Shown: positions 50,986-60,762, counted from the first letter of the stretch. The stretch: 64,000 nucleotides of DNA from Paradesertivirga mongoliensis (GCF_024436395.1 NZ_JAFMZO010000002.1:806001-870000); one strand, 5' to 3'. Made by a program: numbers and translations. Notes: generated by a model from the sequence alone, not told the origin.

Positions 50986-51942
50986 ATGTTTTATCATATT
51001 CAAAGTCTAATTAATCCCATTGTGGAAGATGAACCAGATCCGTCGGCGGCAAATGCACTGCAGGAAGGGCTTGGTGGCCAATTCGGTGAAATGCGCACCA
51101 TGATGCAATTTCTTTTTCAGAGTTTTAATTTTAGAGGTGATGGCATTCCATACCTTGACTTAATTCAGGGAATAGGTGTAGAAGAAATCAGCCACGTCGA
51201 GTTGATTACCAAGACCATCTCCCGTTTACTCGATGGTTCTCCCAGATATCAGGGTAAGAAATTTGACACACCGGGAAAAGGTGGTGAAGCCCCTTTGGAA
51301 GTCGGCAAAGAAGCTCAAAACCCTCACCACTTTATCGTGGGTGCCCAGGGAGCATTACCAGTAGACGCGGCGGGAAATCCCTGGAGTGGTTCTTACGTGC
51401 ACAATCACGGAAATCTTGTGCTTGATCTAATGGACAACTTAGTACTTGAAGCAACGGGCAGAACTCAAAAATGCAGAATCTACCAGATGTCAAGTAATAA
51501 GACACTCAGAGCAACCGTATCGTTTTTGATTGCCAGAGACGAGGCGCACCAAATGGCATTCGCCAAAGCACTTGAAACACTGGGTATCGATTGGGCGAAA
51601 GCACTCCCGATTCCGAAGTTCGATGCGACCAAATATCCTGAAGTAAAAAAATTAATGGATGCGGGAATACATAGGGAAGCATATCACTTTCGGTTAGATA
51701 GCTCATTGATGGAAAATATATTTAGCGGAAGCGCTCCGACAAATGATGGAACCGAACTTGTTACCTTGAAGGAACCAAAGACATCATACCCTATTCCAAT
51801 GGCCCCCGAGAGGCCAGAAGAATTTGCGCCAGGATTAGATCCCGAGATGCAGAAACTGGCTGATGCTTTAAGCGAGTTCAAGCAAAAGACGGTAAAGGAG
51901 ATGACAAAAAAAGCAGGGCCCGACTCAAGCAAACTTAAATAA
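50986..51942 (+). CDS. Manganese catalase
   Basis: A non-haem catalase using a di-manganese centre. The 318 residues start MFYHIQSLINPIVEDEPDP and contain the four-helix ligands EEISHVE and RDEAHQMAF (E, H), as well as GSPRYQGKKF. The C-terminal 50 residues are lysine-rich and variable, as usual. Removes hydrogen peroxide in the cytosol. It stands alone with a strong hairpin after its stop; the metal block at 36-41 kb is not adjacent but would supply manganese. Confidence 0.95.
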   Translation: MFYHIQSLINPIVEDEPDPSAANALQEGLGGQFGEMRTMMQFLFQSFNFRGDGIPYLDLIQGIGVEEISHVELITKTISRLLDGSPRYQGKKFDTPGKGGEAPLEVGKEAQNPHHFIVGAQGALPVDAAGNPWSGSYVHNHGNLVLDLMDNLVLEATGRTQKCRIYQMSSNKTLRATVSFLIARDEAHQMAFAKALETLGIDWAKALPIPKFDATKYPEVKKLMDAGIHREAYHFRLDSSLMENIFSGSAPTNDGTELVTLKEPKTSYPIPMAPERPEEFAPGLDPEMQKLADALSEFKQKTVKEMTKKAGPDSSKLK

Positions 51943-51946
51943 GTTA

Positions 51947-51976
51947 AACAGCTCCTGAGTGCAATCAGGAGCTGTT
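51947..51976 (+). terminator. Stem-loop after the manganese catalase gene
   Basis: AACAGCTCCTGA, loop GTGCAA, TCAGGAGCTGTT: perfect 12-bp arms, starting four bases after the stop. Only a weak T-run follows, as is common in Bacteroidota. Confidence 0.8.
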
Positions 51977-52099
51977 ATCCTATATTCCCTGCATTCAAGA
52001 GGCAAAGTATCAGTAAGCCTCTATTAATTAATGGCCCGGGTATAGTAGCTTGATTTTTCTGGCAATGAAGCGGTGCGGTACAGCGTAGCCGGAAACCGA

Positions 52100-52267
52100 C
52101 GTTCCACTTATTCAAACTACAATCTCCTTCCAGCGCTACGCGGATAGCTGCATTTATTCCATCAAGGAACGAATACCACTTTTCCTAACTGAGCGTAGAT
52201 CTGGGTATACATGAACCGCTCCTTCAACCAGTGCTTTATCCCGGGGCCGGTATGCCCTGGCCGGAAG
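52100..52267 (-). pseudogene. IS21-family transposase (IstA) remnant
   Basis: Minus-strand translation gives LPARAYRPRDKALVEGAV, the conserved end of the IS21 IstA core, then after a one-base frameshift QIYAQLGKVVF, then another shift and stop before NAAIRVALE. The frame is broken at least twice and only about 55 codons are left. It lies against the terminator of tRNA-Lys, a classic insertion place for mobile DNA. The rest of the interval 51977-52284 shows no gene. Confidence 0.75.
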
Positions 52268-52284
52268 TAAAAGGAATTTAAACG

Positions 52285-52312
52285 AAAAAAGCCTCTTTTT
52301 TCAAAGAGGCTT
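52285..52312 (-). terminator. Terminator of tRNA-Lys
   Basis: On the minus strand AAGCCTCTTT, loop GAAA, AAAGAGGCTT followed by TTTTCG, 41 bases after the tRNA's end. Good 10-bp stem with T-run in the tRNA's direction. Confidence 0.8.
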
Positions 52313-52352
52313 GTACCAAATTACGAATTGAAGGTTGTTTTTTCCTTCCTTG

Positions 52353-52425
52353 TGATCCCGCTGGGATTCGAACCCAGGACCACTACATTAAAAGTGTAAT
52401 GCTCTACCAGCTGAGCTACGGAATC
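52353..52425 (-). tRNA. tRNA-Lys (anticodon TTT)
   Basis: 73 bases on the minus strand, from GATTCCGTAGC to CGGGATC plus discriminator A; no encoded CCA. Acceptor stem 7 bp with one G-U pair; anticodon loop CTTTTAA; T-loop GGTTCGAATCC. Charged by the lysS product of this window. It has a perfect promoter upstream. Confidence 0.97.
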
Positions 52426-52464
52426 ATTTAAATCGAACGTTTAATCGTTTCCTTTAAAGTGGTG

Positions 52465-52495
52465 CAAATATACAGTTATAACATATTGCTTCCAA
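52465..52495 (-). promoter_or_regulatory. Promoter of tRNA-Lys
   Basis: On the minus strand TTG (52493-52495), a 20-base spacer and TATATTTG (52465-52472), matching the consensus. It lies 39 bases before the tRNA 5' end, leaving a leader to be cut by RNase P. Confidence 0.8.
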
Positions 52496-52586
52496 GTCAA
52501 AAAAAGATATTTCGTAAATATTCTGCTAAGCTCTTAATTGTCAGTAATTAAATAATTTTCCGGAATATTAAGTGCAGGCTTTGGGC

Positions 52587-53150
52587 TTAAAAAAGCTTAA
52601 GTGTTTTTGGTTTTGATAATGCAAAGTCTTTAAAAACCTGCCATTTTTTTCCGTCATGCTTTAAGAGACTGTAATGGTCTACCGGAAATGAACGCTTAAA
52701 TTTCCGGTTTTTAAGTTCGTCCCATATCTCCGGAAAGATCTCAGGAGGGATATCCCGGTAGGCTATAGTAACATGAGGATGAAAACTGGTGTTCCCTTTC
52801 ACTTCTTTTGGATCGATCTTATTCTTATTAAAAACCGCCGCGACGTCTTTCTGCAACGCACTGAGCAGCGGGTTCTTCACCACAGTAATAAACAAGGTCT
52901 GGATATTGAAACAATCAAAATTGAGTAACTCCTGCGTAAAGGGACGATGATTAAATCCAACAGGCCTCAATAGCTTAATTAACGTACTTTCATTACTCTG
53001 TTCAATATTGAGAGGCCTGTACAAAGTAATATGAACCGGCGGCTTTAAAGCAGCATATATGTTATACCGTTCCGAAAGCTCCTTCCGGATATCGTCAATC
53101 TGCTCTGATAATTCAGCAGGCGGTAAAATCGCAGTGAGATATAAAGCCAT
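52587..53150 (-). CDS. 2'-5' RNA ligase / phosphodiesterase family protein
   Basis: About 187 residues from the ATG at 53150 (a TTG two codons earlier is possible). The two HxT motifs of the 2H phosphoesterase family are visible: PVHITLYRPL and PHVTIAYRD. The family (LigT/ThpR) opens or closes 2'-5' or cyclic phosphodiester bonds of RNA ends. It is divergent from dinB with 56 bases between. A TATATTTG box ends three bases before the ATG. No operon partner. Confidence 0.85.
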   Translation of the reverse strand: MALYLTAILPPAELSEQIDDIRKELSERYNIYAALKPPVHITLYRPLNIEQSNESTLIKLLRPVGFNHRPFTQELLNFDCFNIQTLFITVVKNPLLSALQKDVAAVFNKNKIDPKEVKGNTSFHPHVTIAYRDIPPEIFPEIWDELKNRKFKRSFPVDHYSLLKHDGKKWQVFKDFALSKPKTLKLF

Positions 53151-53206
53151 AAACAAATATAGATTTTATGCTAATATTTTTAGTATAATTTCTTATTTTT
53201 GATCTG

Positions 53207-54391
53207 ATGGATGAAAAACGGCACATTGTTCATATTGACCTAGATTCCTTTTTCGTTTCGGTAGAGCGTTTGCACGATAAATCCCTGGAAGGGAAGCCGG
53301 TACTGATTGGCGGAAGCTCACAGCGGGGAGTAGTTGCCTCTTGCAGCTACGAGGCAAGGAAATACGGAGTCCATTCGGCAATGCCAATGAAAAAAGCTTT
53401 GCAACTTTGTCCTCATGCTACGGTGATAGGTGGTAATTATTCATCCTACAGTAAGGCATCTGCACATGTTACGCAAATCATAAAAGACAGTGTTCCTCTC
53501 TTTGAAAAAACTTCTATCGACGAATTCTATATCGATCTTACCGGCATGGATAAGTTTTACGGCTGTTATCAAATCGCGTCCGAACTCCGGCAGGCGGTTA
53601 TAAAAGAAACAGGTTTACCTATATCATTTGGCCTATCCTCCAATAAAACGGTGTCGAAAATTGCAACCGGACAAGCAAAGCCCAGCGGCCAGCTTTTTGT
53701 TGAACATGGAATGGAAAAGCAGTTTCTCGCTCCTTTGTCGGTTTCTAAGATTCCCATGGTTGGAGAAAAGTCCTGCGAAGTTTTATACAGCATCGGGATC
53801 CATAAAATTGGCGATCTGCAGGTGCAGGATGTTAAAAATCTCGAGCGACACTTTGGAAAAATGGGACTGGTAATGTGGAATAAGGCAAATGGCATCGATA
53901 ATTCACCTGTAAGTCCCTATCATGAGCGTAAGTCAATTTCAAGCGAGAATACTTTTCAAAAGGATGTGCTGGATGTGGCCGGAATAGAGCAATTAATGAT
54001 TTCAATGCTCGAGCAGCTCACCTTTAAATTACGCAACGAAAATAAAGTATCTTCTTGTCTGGCTGTTAAAATTCGCTACTCTGATTTTGAAACAGCTACC
54101 CAGCAAATATCAATTCCTCCTACCCATTCTGATATTTTGATCATACCAGAACTTAAGAAGTTATTTGAAAAAGCATACCAAAAGGGCAGAGCTGTACGGC
54201 TTATCGGCGTACGTTTAAGCAATCTCTCCGAAGGCTCCTATCAGCCGGGCTTGTTCGATAATCATGAAAGAAACGAGAATCTTTACAAGGCACTCGACAA
54301 GCTGAACAGCCGCTTTGGCACTAAAACGGTTTCACGTGCAGCAACCTTCGGCATTTCCTCCCGGGAATTCAATCCTTTTATAAGAGACTAA
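53207..54391 (+). CDS. dinB: DNA polymerase IV
   Basis: A Y-family translesion polymerase. The 394 residues show the first catalytic motif HIDLDSFFVSVE, the second TSIDEFYIDLTG, the helix-hairpin-helix region and the little finger domain; near the end QPGLFD is a sliding-clamp-binding motif. Length usual. A TATTTTTG box ends five bases before the ATG. No LexA box recognised nearby. Confidence 0.96.
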   Translation: MDEKRHIVHIDLDSFFVSVERLHDKSLEGKPVLIGGSSQRGVVASCSYEARKYGVHSAMPMKKALQLCPHATVIGGNYSSYSKASAHVTQIIKDSVPLFEKTSIDEFYIDLTGMDKFYGCYQIASELRQAVIKETGLPISFGLSSNKTVSKIATGQAKPSGQLFVEHGMEKQFLAPLSVSKIPMVGEKSCEVLYSIGIHKIGDLQVQDVKNLERHFGKMGLVMWNKANGIDNSPVSPYHERKSISSENTFQKDVLDVAGIEQLMISMLEQLTFKLRNENKVSSCLAVKIRYSDFETATQQISIPPTHSDILIIPELKKLFEKAYQKGRAVRLIGVRLSNLSEGSYQPGLFDNHERNENLYKALDKLNSRFGTKTVSRAATFGISSREFNPFIRD

Positions 54392-54464
54392 TTTGCTTAC
54401 CCGGGAACTTATCATACACGCGACCTTATGCACTTGTTCTCTTAATTTAAGGCTATCGCTTCAG

Positions 54465-54494
54465 TTGTTATTCCCGTTTTCAGTTGTAGATTTG
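54465..54494 (+). promoter_or_regulatory. Promoter of the gmhB-like gene, predicted leaderless
   Basis: TTG (54465-54467), a 19-base spacer and TAGATTTG (54487-54494) fit the consensus exactly, and the -7 box ends just four bases before the ATG at 54499. The transcription start would fall on or next to the start codon. Confidence 0.72.
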
Positions 54495-54498
54495 TGGT

Positions 54499-54990
54499 AT
54501 GCGATTGAACAAAGCAGTTTTTTTAGACCGAGACGGAGTTTTAAATAAAGAGTTGGGCGATTACGTGTGCAAGCTTGAAGATTTTCATATTCTGGAGCAC
54601 AATTTTATGGCTCTGAAAGAACTACAAGACAAGGGATACCTGCTTATCGTCATCACCAACCAGGGTGGTTTGGCAAAGGGCTGGTACAGCGAAAGTACTC
54701 TTGCTAAAATGCATGAAAAGTTAAGAGAGACGTATCAGCAGCATGGAGTAACTTTCACGGAAATGTATTATTGCCGGCATAATCCGCTATATAACGGTAA
54801 TTGCCTTTGTCGCAAACCAGGATCAATAATGCTTGAAAAGGCTATTGCGCGTTTTAATGTCGACAAAACGAAGTCTTACTTCATCGGCGACCGTGAACGT
54901 GATGTGATTGCTGGCCAAGCAGCAGGTGTAACTGGGATTTTAATCGATTCAGATCAGCCGATATCTGAGGTTTTTCATCTAATTGTATAA
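54499..54990 (+). CDS. gmhB: D-glycero-D-manno-heptose-1,7-bisphosphate 7-phosphatase-type HAD phosphatase
   Basis: A 163-residue HAD-IIIA phosphatase: motif I FLDRDGVLN near 8-16, motif II ITNQGG, the four zinc-binding residues around CRHNPLYNGNCLCRKPG, and motif III/IV SYFIGDRERDVIAGQAAG. This is the GmhB subgroup, which removes the C7 phosphate for ADP-heptose synthesis of lipopolysaccharide; histidinol-phosphate phosphatase is a possible alternative. No other heptose genes are nearby. Confidence 0.85.
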   Translation: MRLNKAVFLDRDGVLNKELGDYVCKLEDFHILEHNFMALKELQDKGYLLIVITNQGGLAKGWYSESTLAKMHEKLRETYQQHGVTFTEMYYCRHNPLYNGNCLCRKPGSIMLEKAIARFNVDKTKSYFIGDRERDVIAGQAAGVTGILIDSDQPISEVFHLIV

Positions 54991-55100
54991 CCGCTTTGAG
55001 GATGGGTTGTAAGTCATCCGATGACTGTACTCGATTTCCGCTTTACTGAACTTGTGCCAATGTCATCAGATGGCTATCTAGTCAGAAACCACCCCTTGAT

Positions 55101-55123
55101 CCCCTCCTTGAAAAAAGGAGGGG
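55101..55123. repeat. GC-rich hairpin
   Basis: CCCCTCCTT (55101-55109), loop GAAAA, AAGGAGGGG (55115-55123). It stands in the gap between gmhB and the clpB end (convergent genes) and could act as a terminator in either direction; it resembles a dispersed REP-like element. The rest of 54991-55247 holds nothing I can name. Confidence 0.65.
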
Positions 55124-55247
55124 AGGATGGTGTATTAGCTGGATGCACTGCCCAACAGCCTATATTATATATGCGGTTCCCAAGCGTTTGCCCCGTGCCC
55201 TTTTTCAACTGCAGTTGTCCATCAACTGGCGGATTTAGGATCTAGCC

Positions 55248-57866
55248 TCAAGCCTTCACCTCTTCCAGCTTATCCTTATTCAAAAACACAAACTTGTGTT
55301 CAAATACATCCAGTAGAATCCGGCTTTCCTTATCCACTTTTCCTGAAAGGATCTCCTTTGATAGCTCATTCAGAATCCGCTTTTGAATCACTCGCTTCAA
55401 CGGCCTTGCTCCAAATTGTGGGTCGTAACCCAACTGTGCAAGCCAATCCAGAGCATCTTCCGAAGCATCCATTTCGATTCCCATTTCCGCAAGAGTTTGC
55501 TTTACCTGATTGAACTGAAGTCGCGCAATATCTCTGATTTCGTCGCGGTTAAGCGGAGTAAACATAATCAGTTCATCAATCCTGTTCAAAAACTCCGGAC
55601 GGATGGTTTGCTTCAACAGCTCAAATAGTTCATTCTTGGTTTTGGCAACTACTTCTTCGTGGTTAAATTCATCCAGTTCTTTAAAATTATCCTGTATCAG
55701 GTGCGAACCGATGTTCGAGGTCATAATGATGATAGTGTTCTTGAAGTTCACTACACGGCCCTTATTGTCGGTTAACCGTCCGTCATCAAGTACCTGAAGC
55801 AAGATATTAAACACATCCGGATGTGCTTTCTCAATCTCGTCTAACAGAATAACGCTATATGGCTTCCTTCTAACAGCTTCAGTCAGCTGTCCGCCTTCGT
55901 CATAGCCTACATATCCCGGAGGCGCGCCAATCAATCGTGACACCGCATGACGTTCCTGGTATTCGCTCATATCAATCCGAACCATGTTGTGTTCATCATT
56001 GAATAAAAACTCAGCCAGGGCTTTTGCCAGCTCTGTTTTACCCACGCCAGTAGTTCCAAGGAAGATGAATGAGCCAATCGGTTTCCGTTTATCCTGTAAG
56101 CCTGCACGCGAGCGGCGAATCGCATCAGAAATTGCTTCAATCGCTTCCTCCTGACCAGCAACTCTTCTATGAAGTTCCTCTTCAAGATGAAGAAGCTTTT
56201 CCCGCTCACTCTGGATCATTTTAGTGACCGGAATTCCAGTCCACCGCGATACCACACCTGCGATATCATCAGAGGTAACCTCTTCCTTCAGCATTCGTCC
56301 TTCCAATTGTTTCTCGGACAGTTCTTTTTTCAGTGCCTCAACCTTATCCTGAGATTCCTTTATCTTACCATAGCGTATCTCGGCTACCCGACCGTAATCG
56401 CCGGCACGTTCGGCCTGTTCAGCCTCCAGCTTATAGTTTTCAATCTGCTCAACTTCCGTATTAATCGAGTCAACCAGATCTTTCTCACCTTGCCAGCTCG
56501 CCCTTAAGGAGTCGCGCTCGGCCGAAAGATTAGCTATCTCTTCACTCAGTTCGGCAACTTTCTTCTCGTCGTTTTCACGTTTGATGGCCTCACGTTCAAT
56601 CTCCAGCTGCATGATCTTGCGGTCTAGTTCATCTACCGCCTCAGGTACCGAATCCATTTCAAGTCGAAGCTTAGATGCAGCTTCATCCATTAAGTCAATT
56701 GCCTTATCCGGCAAGAATCTGTCGGCAATATAGCGTTGCGACAGCTCTACAGCGGCAATGATGGCCTCGTCTTTAATCCTAACTTTATGATGAGTTTCAT
56801 AACGTTCTTTCAGTCCGCGAAGAATGGAGATAGCGTCCTGCGTATCCGGTTCGTCTACCATCACTTTTTGGAAACGACGTTCGAGAGCTTTGTCTTTCTC
56901 AAGATATTTTTGATATTCATTTAACGTAGTTGCACCAATCGAGCGTAGCTCACCACGCGCAAGGGCGGGTTTTAAGATATTCGCCGCATCCATTGCACCC
57001 TCTCCGCCCCCACCGGCGCCAACGAGGGTATGAATCTCGTCGATGAACAGAATTATCTCGCCATCGCTTTGCGTAACTTCTTTAATAACCGCTTTTAACC
57101 GTTCCTCAAATTCACCCTTGTACTTCGCGCCAGCAATCAGTGCACCCATATCCAGCGAGAACACAGTTTTGCTTTTCAAATTCTCGGGCACATCTCCTTT
57201 TATAATCCTGAAGGCAATTCCCTCTGCTATGGCTGTCTTACCCACGCCCGGCTCTCCAATTAAAATCGGGTTGTTCTTTGTTCGTCGCGATAGGATCTGG
57301 ATAACCCTTCGTATCTCCTCATCGCGGCCAATAACGGGATCAAGCTTACCAGATTCGGCAAATTCGTTCAGGTTTCGGGCATATTTATTAAGGGCATTGT
57401 AAGTAGCCTCTGCGTTTTGATCCGTCACCCGGTTGTCGCCACGCAGCTCGGTGATAGCTTTTTTGAGATCTTTTTCGGTAACTCCCGCATCTTTTAACAT
57501 GCCGCTCGTTTTGTTGTTGGCATTTAAAATACCCAAAAGGATATGCTCGACAGACACGAACTCATCTTTGAATTCTTTTAAATAGCTTTGAGCTTTAATC
57601 AAAGCCGTATTGGCAGAAGACGAAAGATAAATATTGCTGCCGCTTACTTTCGGGTAGCTTTGAATTTCTGCATCCAGAACCGTATTTAAGCGATTCAGGT
57701 TCACGTTAAGTTTTTTCAGCAGGTAGTTGATTACATTTTCATCAACCATAAGCAGCGCCTTTAAAAGGTGCGCATTCTCAATAGCCTGCTGCTGATTGCC
57801 GCCTGCTATTTCGGAAGCCTTCTGTACAGCCTCCTGTGCCTTGATTGTAAAATTATTGAAGTTCAT
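55248..57866 (-). CDS. clpB: ATP-dependent disaggregase ClpB
   Basis: From the ATG at 57866 the protein has 872 residues and starts [17 protein letters not shown]; an 8-codon longer reading is unlikely. Clp N-terminal repeats, then ATPase 1 with [13 protein letters not shown] near 200, the coiled-coil middle domain (about 405-520), and ATPase 2 with [16 protein letters not shown] near 600. No ClpP-binding loop; the coiled coil marks ClpB. Works with DnaK to rescue aggregates after heat shock. No CIRCE element was seen. It stands alone. Confidence 0.97.
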   Translation of the reverse strand: MNFNNFTIKAQEAVQKASEIAGGNQQQAIENAHLLKALLMVDENVINYLLKKLNVNLNRLNTVLDAEIQSYPKVSGSNIYLSSSANTALIKAQSYLKEFKDEFVSVEHILLGILNANNKTSGMLKDAGVTEKDLKKAITELRGDNRVTDQNAEATYNALNKYARNLNEFAESGKLDPVIGRDEEIRRVIQILSRRTKNNPILIGEPGVGKTAIAEGIAFRIIKGDVPENLKSKTVFSLDMGALIAGAKYKGEFEERLKAVIKEVTQSDGEIILFIDEIHTLVGAGGGGEGAMDAANILKPALARGELRSIGATTLNEYQKYLEKDKALERRFQKVMVDEPDTQDAISILRGLKERYETHHKVRIKDEAIIAAVELSQRYIADRFLPDKAIDLMDEAASKLRLEMDSVPEAVDELDRKIMQLEIEREAIKRENDEKKVAELSEEIANLSAERDSLRASWQGEKDLVDSINTEVEQIENYKLEAEQAERAGDYGRVAEIRYGKIKESQDKVEALKKELSEKQLEGRMLKEEVTSDDIAGVVSRWTGIPVTKMIQSEREKLLHLEEELHRRVAGQEEAIEAISDAIRRSRAGLQDKRKPIGSFIFLGTTGVGKTELAKALAEFLFNDEHNMVRIDMSEYQERHAVSRLIGAPPGYVGYDEGGQLTEAVRRKPYSVILLDEIEKAHPDVFNILLQVLDDGRLTDNKGRVVNFKNTIIIMTSNIGSHLIQDNFKELDEFNHEEVVAKTKNELFELLKQTIRPEFLNRIDELIMFTPLNRDEIRDIARLQFNQVKQTLAEMGIEMDASEDALDWLAQLGYDPQFGARPLKRVIQKRILNELSKEILSGKVDKESRILLDVFEHKFVFLNKDKLEEVKA

Positions 57867-58140
57867 AATGCTGATGTACAGACAAAACAATTGCCATACA
57901 CCTTTGCTTTCAGGAATATGGAAATTTTGTCGTGTGGAAATTATTTTGAATGACTAAAAGTCTGCCGAACAGCAAATTAAGCGGAAATTTTGACTTCTTT
58001 TGAAAAGGTTGGCTACTGCTGCTTCGGTTTCGGAAGTCCCGTTTTCCTTCCAAGTCCGCCCCGGCTTCGGGACCAGCACTTCGGGCTTTCCATTCAACCG
58101 GGTTTACCCACTCAGGTTGTTACAACTATGAAAGTTGGGC

Positions 58141-58485
58141 TTAATTGACCTTCTCCTTCGCCAGGATTTTGATTAAAGTGTATTTAGTGTCTGATGCATC
58201 CGCAGGAGGATTCGTGATTTTTTCCATATCCACACTCAAAGTGTAGATATAACCTGGTTCATAATCGAAGCCCTGGATACTGTTGTCAAAATAGAAATAC
58301 TCCCACTGGTCACTATTCAGCTTTTCGCCTGTTTGTACCAGCAAGCAAGTGCCTGGTCCAACTCCGGTGCAGGTTACGGTATGATAGTTTACCCTCATTA
58401 TAATCTCCCCGGCTTCTTTTTTGCATCCGAAGCAGGTTACCAGTAGTAAGATTATAAGGGTTATACGATTTTTTCTTCCGGCCAT
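58141..58485 (-). CDS. DUF4377 lipoprotein
   Basis: A 114-residue lipoprotein: signal ITLIILLLVTCFGC with lipobox Cys21. The mature part follows the DUF4377 pattern: TVTCTGVGPGTCLLVQTGE, then YFYFDNSIQGFDYEPGYIYT and NPPADASDTKYTLIKIL. Function unknown; DUF4377 modules often occur beside heat-shock HslJ-like proteins. It starts 2 bases after the stop of the next lipoprotein gene upstream, so the two are an operon. Confidence 0.85.
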   Translation of the reverse strand: MAGRKNRITLIILLLVTCFGCKKEAGEIIMRVNYHTVTCTGVGPGTCLLVQTGEKLNSDQWEYFYFDNSIQGFDYEPGYIYTLSVDMEKITNPPADASDTKYTLIKILAKEKVN

Positions 58486-58487
58486 CG

Positions 58488-58916
58488 CTAATCAAATACG
58501 ATTGTTTCAGGCCCCGACAATTTTTCGATATGGCAGGCGCATTTTCCACCCGATACAACGAATTGAGCCGTTTTCTTTTGGTTGGTACCTGGGTTAACCG
58601 CGCTCACATCAATGGTATCGCCCTGGCTTAGTAGATTTTTAGTGTCGCCGTCTGTCACTACAGCATAATTTCCTTTAAAGTGTACCGTATCAACAGCTCC
58701 TGATTGTGGTGTTTTTCCCGTCCTTCTTATTAGTGAAGTGAAATTCTTAACGCTAATTGGGCTCCCTGCAGAATTTTTAAAAATTACCACAATTGATCTG
58801 AATTCCTGCGTGCAGATCATGGCGGGACAGGGTTCAGTACCGGGGTCTTCTTTTAACAGTTGGTCGGTACATGAGCTAAGGAATAAGATGATGCACAATA
58901 AAACAGGATATTTCAT
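58488..58916 (-). CDS. Small lipoprotein of unknown function
   Basis: A 142-residue lipoprotein with the signal MKYPVLLCIILFLSSC (Cys16). The mature part is beta-like with four further cysteines (CPAMIC near 30-35 and CACH near 127-130) that could form two disulfides. No family recognised. First gene of a two-gene unit with the DUF4377 lipoprotein. Confidence 0.7.
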   Translation of the reverse strand: MKYPVLLCIILFLSSCTDQLLKEDPGTEPCPAMICTQEFRSIVVIFKNSAGSPISVKNFTSLIRRTGKTPQSGAVDTVHFKGNYAVVTDGDTKNLLSQGDTIDVSAVNPGTNQKKTAQFVVSGGKCACHIEKLSGPETIVFD

Positions 58917-58967
58917 AATACAGGGTTTAAGGTATTACGTAAATATGACGAGTAGCGCTACAAGCCT

Positions 58968-59363
58968 TTATAGAACTTTTTCAAGGGCCTGGGTTTGATG
59001 CTCCACCAGTTTTTTTAAGGGGCCGCTCGCCATCATCTTCATCATCATATTCAATTCCGCAGAAATAGTTAAAATAGCTTCGGTGGTATTGTTTCCAAGA
59101 TCAGCAACAATCCAACGCATATCCATATTGAACGGAACCTGTTCTGCAGGAACAATAATGATGGTTTGATTTTCAATACGGTTAGAAATCTTCAGGGCAA
59201 GCTTGGCCATGTTTTGTACAGAAAAACGGGCTTCATCTGTAGTTGACGACCAGTTCGAGATATTATCCGGCATCAATTGCTGATGATTATTAAAATCGGC
59301 AAGAAAATTATAAACTTCGCTTACCGGTCTGTTTAGTTCTACTTTACTTTCAAATATCGACAT
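58968..59363 (-). CDS. SRPBCC (START-like) family protein
   Basis: About 131 residues from the ATG at 59363 (MSIFESKVELNRPVSEVYNF), with the helix-grip fold pattern FLADFNNHQQLMPDNI and the long C-terminal helix PLKKLVEHQTQALEKV. A small hydrophobic-ligand cavity is expected; ligand unknown. A longer reading of 26 residues into pyrE is rejected. It begins 10 bases after the pyrE stop and is probably co-transcribed with it. Confidence 0.85.
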   Translation of the reverse strand: MSIFESKVELNRPVSEVYNFLADFNNHQQLMPDNISNWSSTTDEARFSVQNMAKLALKISNRIENQTIIIVPAEQVPFNMDMRWIVADLGNNTTEAILTISAELNMMMKMMASGPLKKLVEHQTQALEKVL

Positions 59364-59373
59364 AGGAGAGATT

Positions 59374-60030
59374 TTACTGTGCTTGCAAGCGCGTTCCCCA
59401 TTCTGCAGGGTTATCGCGCCACTTACGTAACAGTTCAAGGTCTTCTTTGTTGATAAAACGATGCTCGGAAGCGTAGTTTATTAATGCATCGTAATTAGAC
59501 AGCGTAGCAAAACGGCATTTTGCATTCTTGAAATTCTGGGTAGCTTCATCGAGCCCATAACTAAAGATTCCCACAAGACCCGCGACATCGCATCCTGCCT
59601 GGCGCAAGGCTTCAACCGCCTGGAGGCTGCTTTTTCCGGTCGATATCAGATCTTCAACCAAAACAACCCGCTGTCCGTCAAACACTTCGCCTTCGATCAA
59701 ACTTCCGGTACCGTGTTCTTTGGCCTTAGCACGAACATAGGCGAAGGGCAAACCCAACTCTTGGGCAACAAGGGCACCCTGAGGAATTCCAGCAGTAGCT
59801 ACACCGGCAACTAAACCAACCGAGCCGAACTCTTCCTGAACAAGTGCTGTCAGATTTTGTCTGATATATGTTCTGATAGTGGGATGAGATAAGGTTATCC
59901 GGTTATCGCAGTAAATTGGCGATTTTAGGCCGGATGCCCATGTAAATGGCTTTTTGGGTTGTAGTTTAATTGCTTTTATTTGTAACAAAAATTCGGCTAC
60001 TTTCTGTTCAATCTCACTCTTGTTGATCAT
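59374..60030 (-). CDS. pyrE: Orotate phosphoribosyltransferase
   Basis: Makes orotidine-5'-phosphate from orotate and PRPP in pyrimidine synthesis. From the ATG at 60030 it has 218 residues; the 30 extra codons of a longer reading carry no conserved sequence and would span the promoter. Visible: the PRPP-binding loop VVLVEDLISTGKS around 123-135 and the flexible loop with YVRAKAKEHG. A TACATTTG box ends four bases before the ATG. Divergent from the Nudix gene. Confidence 0.97.
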   Translation of the reverse strand: MINKSEIEQKVAEFLLQIKAIKLQPKKPFTWASGLKSPIYCDNRITLSHPTIRTYIRQNLTALVQEEFGSVGLVAGVATAGIPQGALVAQELGLPFAYVRAKAKEHGTGSLIEGEVFDGQRVVLVEDLISTGKSSLQAVEALRQAGCDVAGLVGIFSYGLDEATQNFKNAKCRFATLSNYDALINYASEHRFINKEDLELLRKWRDNPAEWGTRLQAQ

Positions 60031-60034
60031 GGTA

Positions 60035-60042
60035 CAAATGTA
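60035..60042 (-). promoter_or_regulatory. -7 box of pyrE, predicted leaderless
   Basis: TACATTTG on the minus strand, four bases before the ATG at 60030. No good TTG is found 19-21 bases upstream, so only the -7 part is supported. Confidence 0.5.
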
Positions 60043-60148
60043 TAAAAATAAAAATTGGGCAGTTAAAGTTAATTGAACAATCCATAACAATCTGCCTGAA
60101 AAAATGTGAATCTTTGCCACGGGATTATACCTTAATTCCCTCTCAACA

Positions 60149-60751
60149 ATGAAGATGTATAGAATTTATATAAACGATACCGTTCTGATTATAGCCGATG
60201 TTTTGCCGGGCGGCTTAGGGAATTACCAACAGGTTGATGAAAACGACTTTAACTTCGGACAATTCTACAAAGTGGCCAAAGGAGGCCCTGCTTCTATAAA
60301 CGTGTTATTAACAAAAGATCCTAAACAGACTTTCAAAAAGATGCGCAGATCTTTCCTGGTGATTAAAGCAGCTGGTGGAGTGGTGAGAAATGATGAGAAC
60401 CAATTCCTTTTTATCTTCAGAAAAGGCAAATGGGATCTCCCGAAAGGAAAGTTGGATGAAGGTGAGAAAACTAAGAAAGCAGCCGTGAGAGAAGTAGAGG
60501 AAGAATGCGGAATCACCGTTTCAAAACTTGGCGATATGCTCTGCAAAACCTGGCATGTGTACGAAGAAAAAGGACAGGTAGTGTTTAAGAAAACGACATG
60601 GTTTAATATGATGGCCACACGCCAGGCACTTATTCCCCAGTTGGAGGAGGGCATCACAGAAGCCAGGTGGCTAGCTTCGGGCGATTTTGACTATATAAAG
60701 GAAAACACTTATCCCCTTATTCGCGATGTGATTAGTTTGTTAGAGGTATAA
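60149..60751 (+). CDS. Nudix hydrolase
   Basis: A 200-residue protein (ATG at 60149; an ATG two codons on is an alternative). The Nudix box is complete: G-x5-E-x7-R-E-V-E-E-E-C-G at about 108-130. The N-terminal 65 residues (MKMYRIYINDTVLIIADVLP and on) are an extra domain of unknown role. Substrates could be nucleoside diphosphate sugars, diadenosine polyphosphates or damaged nucleotides. Transcribed divergently from pyrE; convergent with coaD. Confidence 0.92.
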   Translation: MKMYRIYINDTVLIIADVLPGGLGNYQQVDENDFNFGQFYKVAKGGPASINVLLTKDPKQTFKKMRRSFLVIKAAGGVVRNDENQFLFIFRKGKWDLPKGKLDEGEKTKKAAVREVEEECGITVSKLGDMLCKTWHVYEEKGQVVFKKTTWFNMMATRQALIPQLEEGITEARWLASGDFDYIKENTYPLIRDVISLLEV

Positions 60752-60762
60752 GCGAAACCTGG

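Noticed and set aside
59364-59438. Longer start for the SRPBCC gene
   Set aside because: The extra codons are in the end of pyrE and lack conserved features; the family start MSIFESKVELNRPV is further in.
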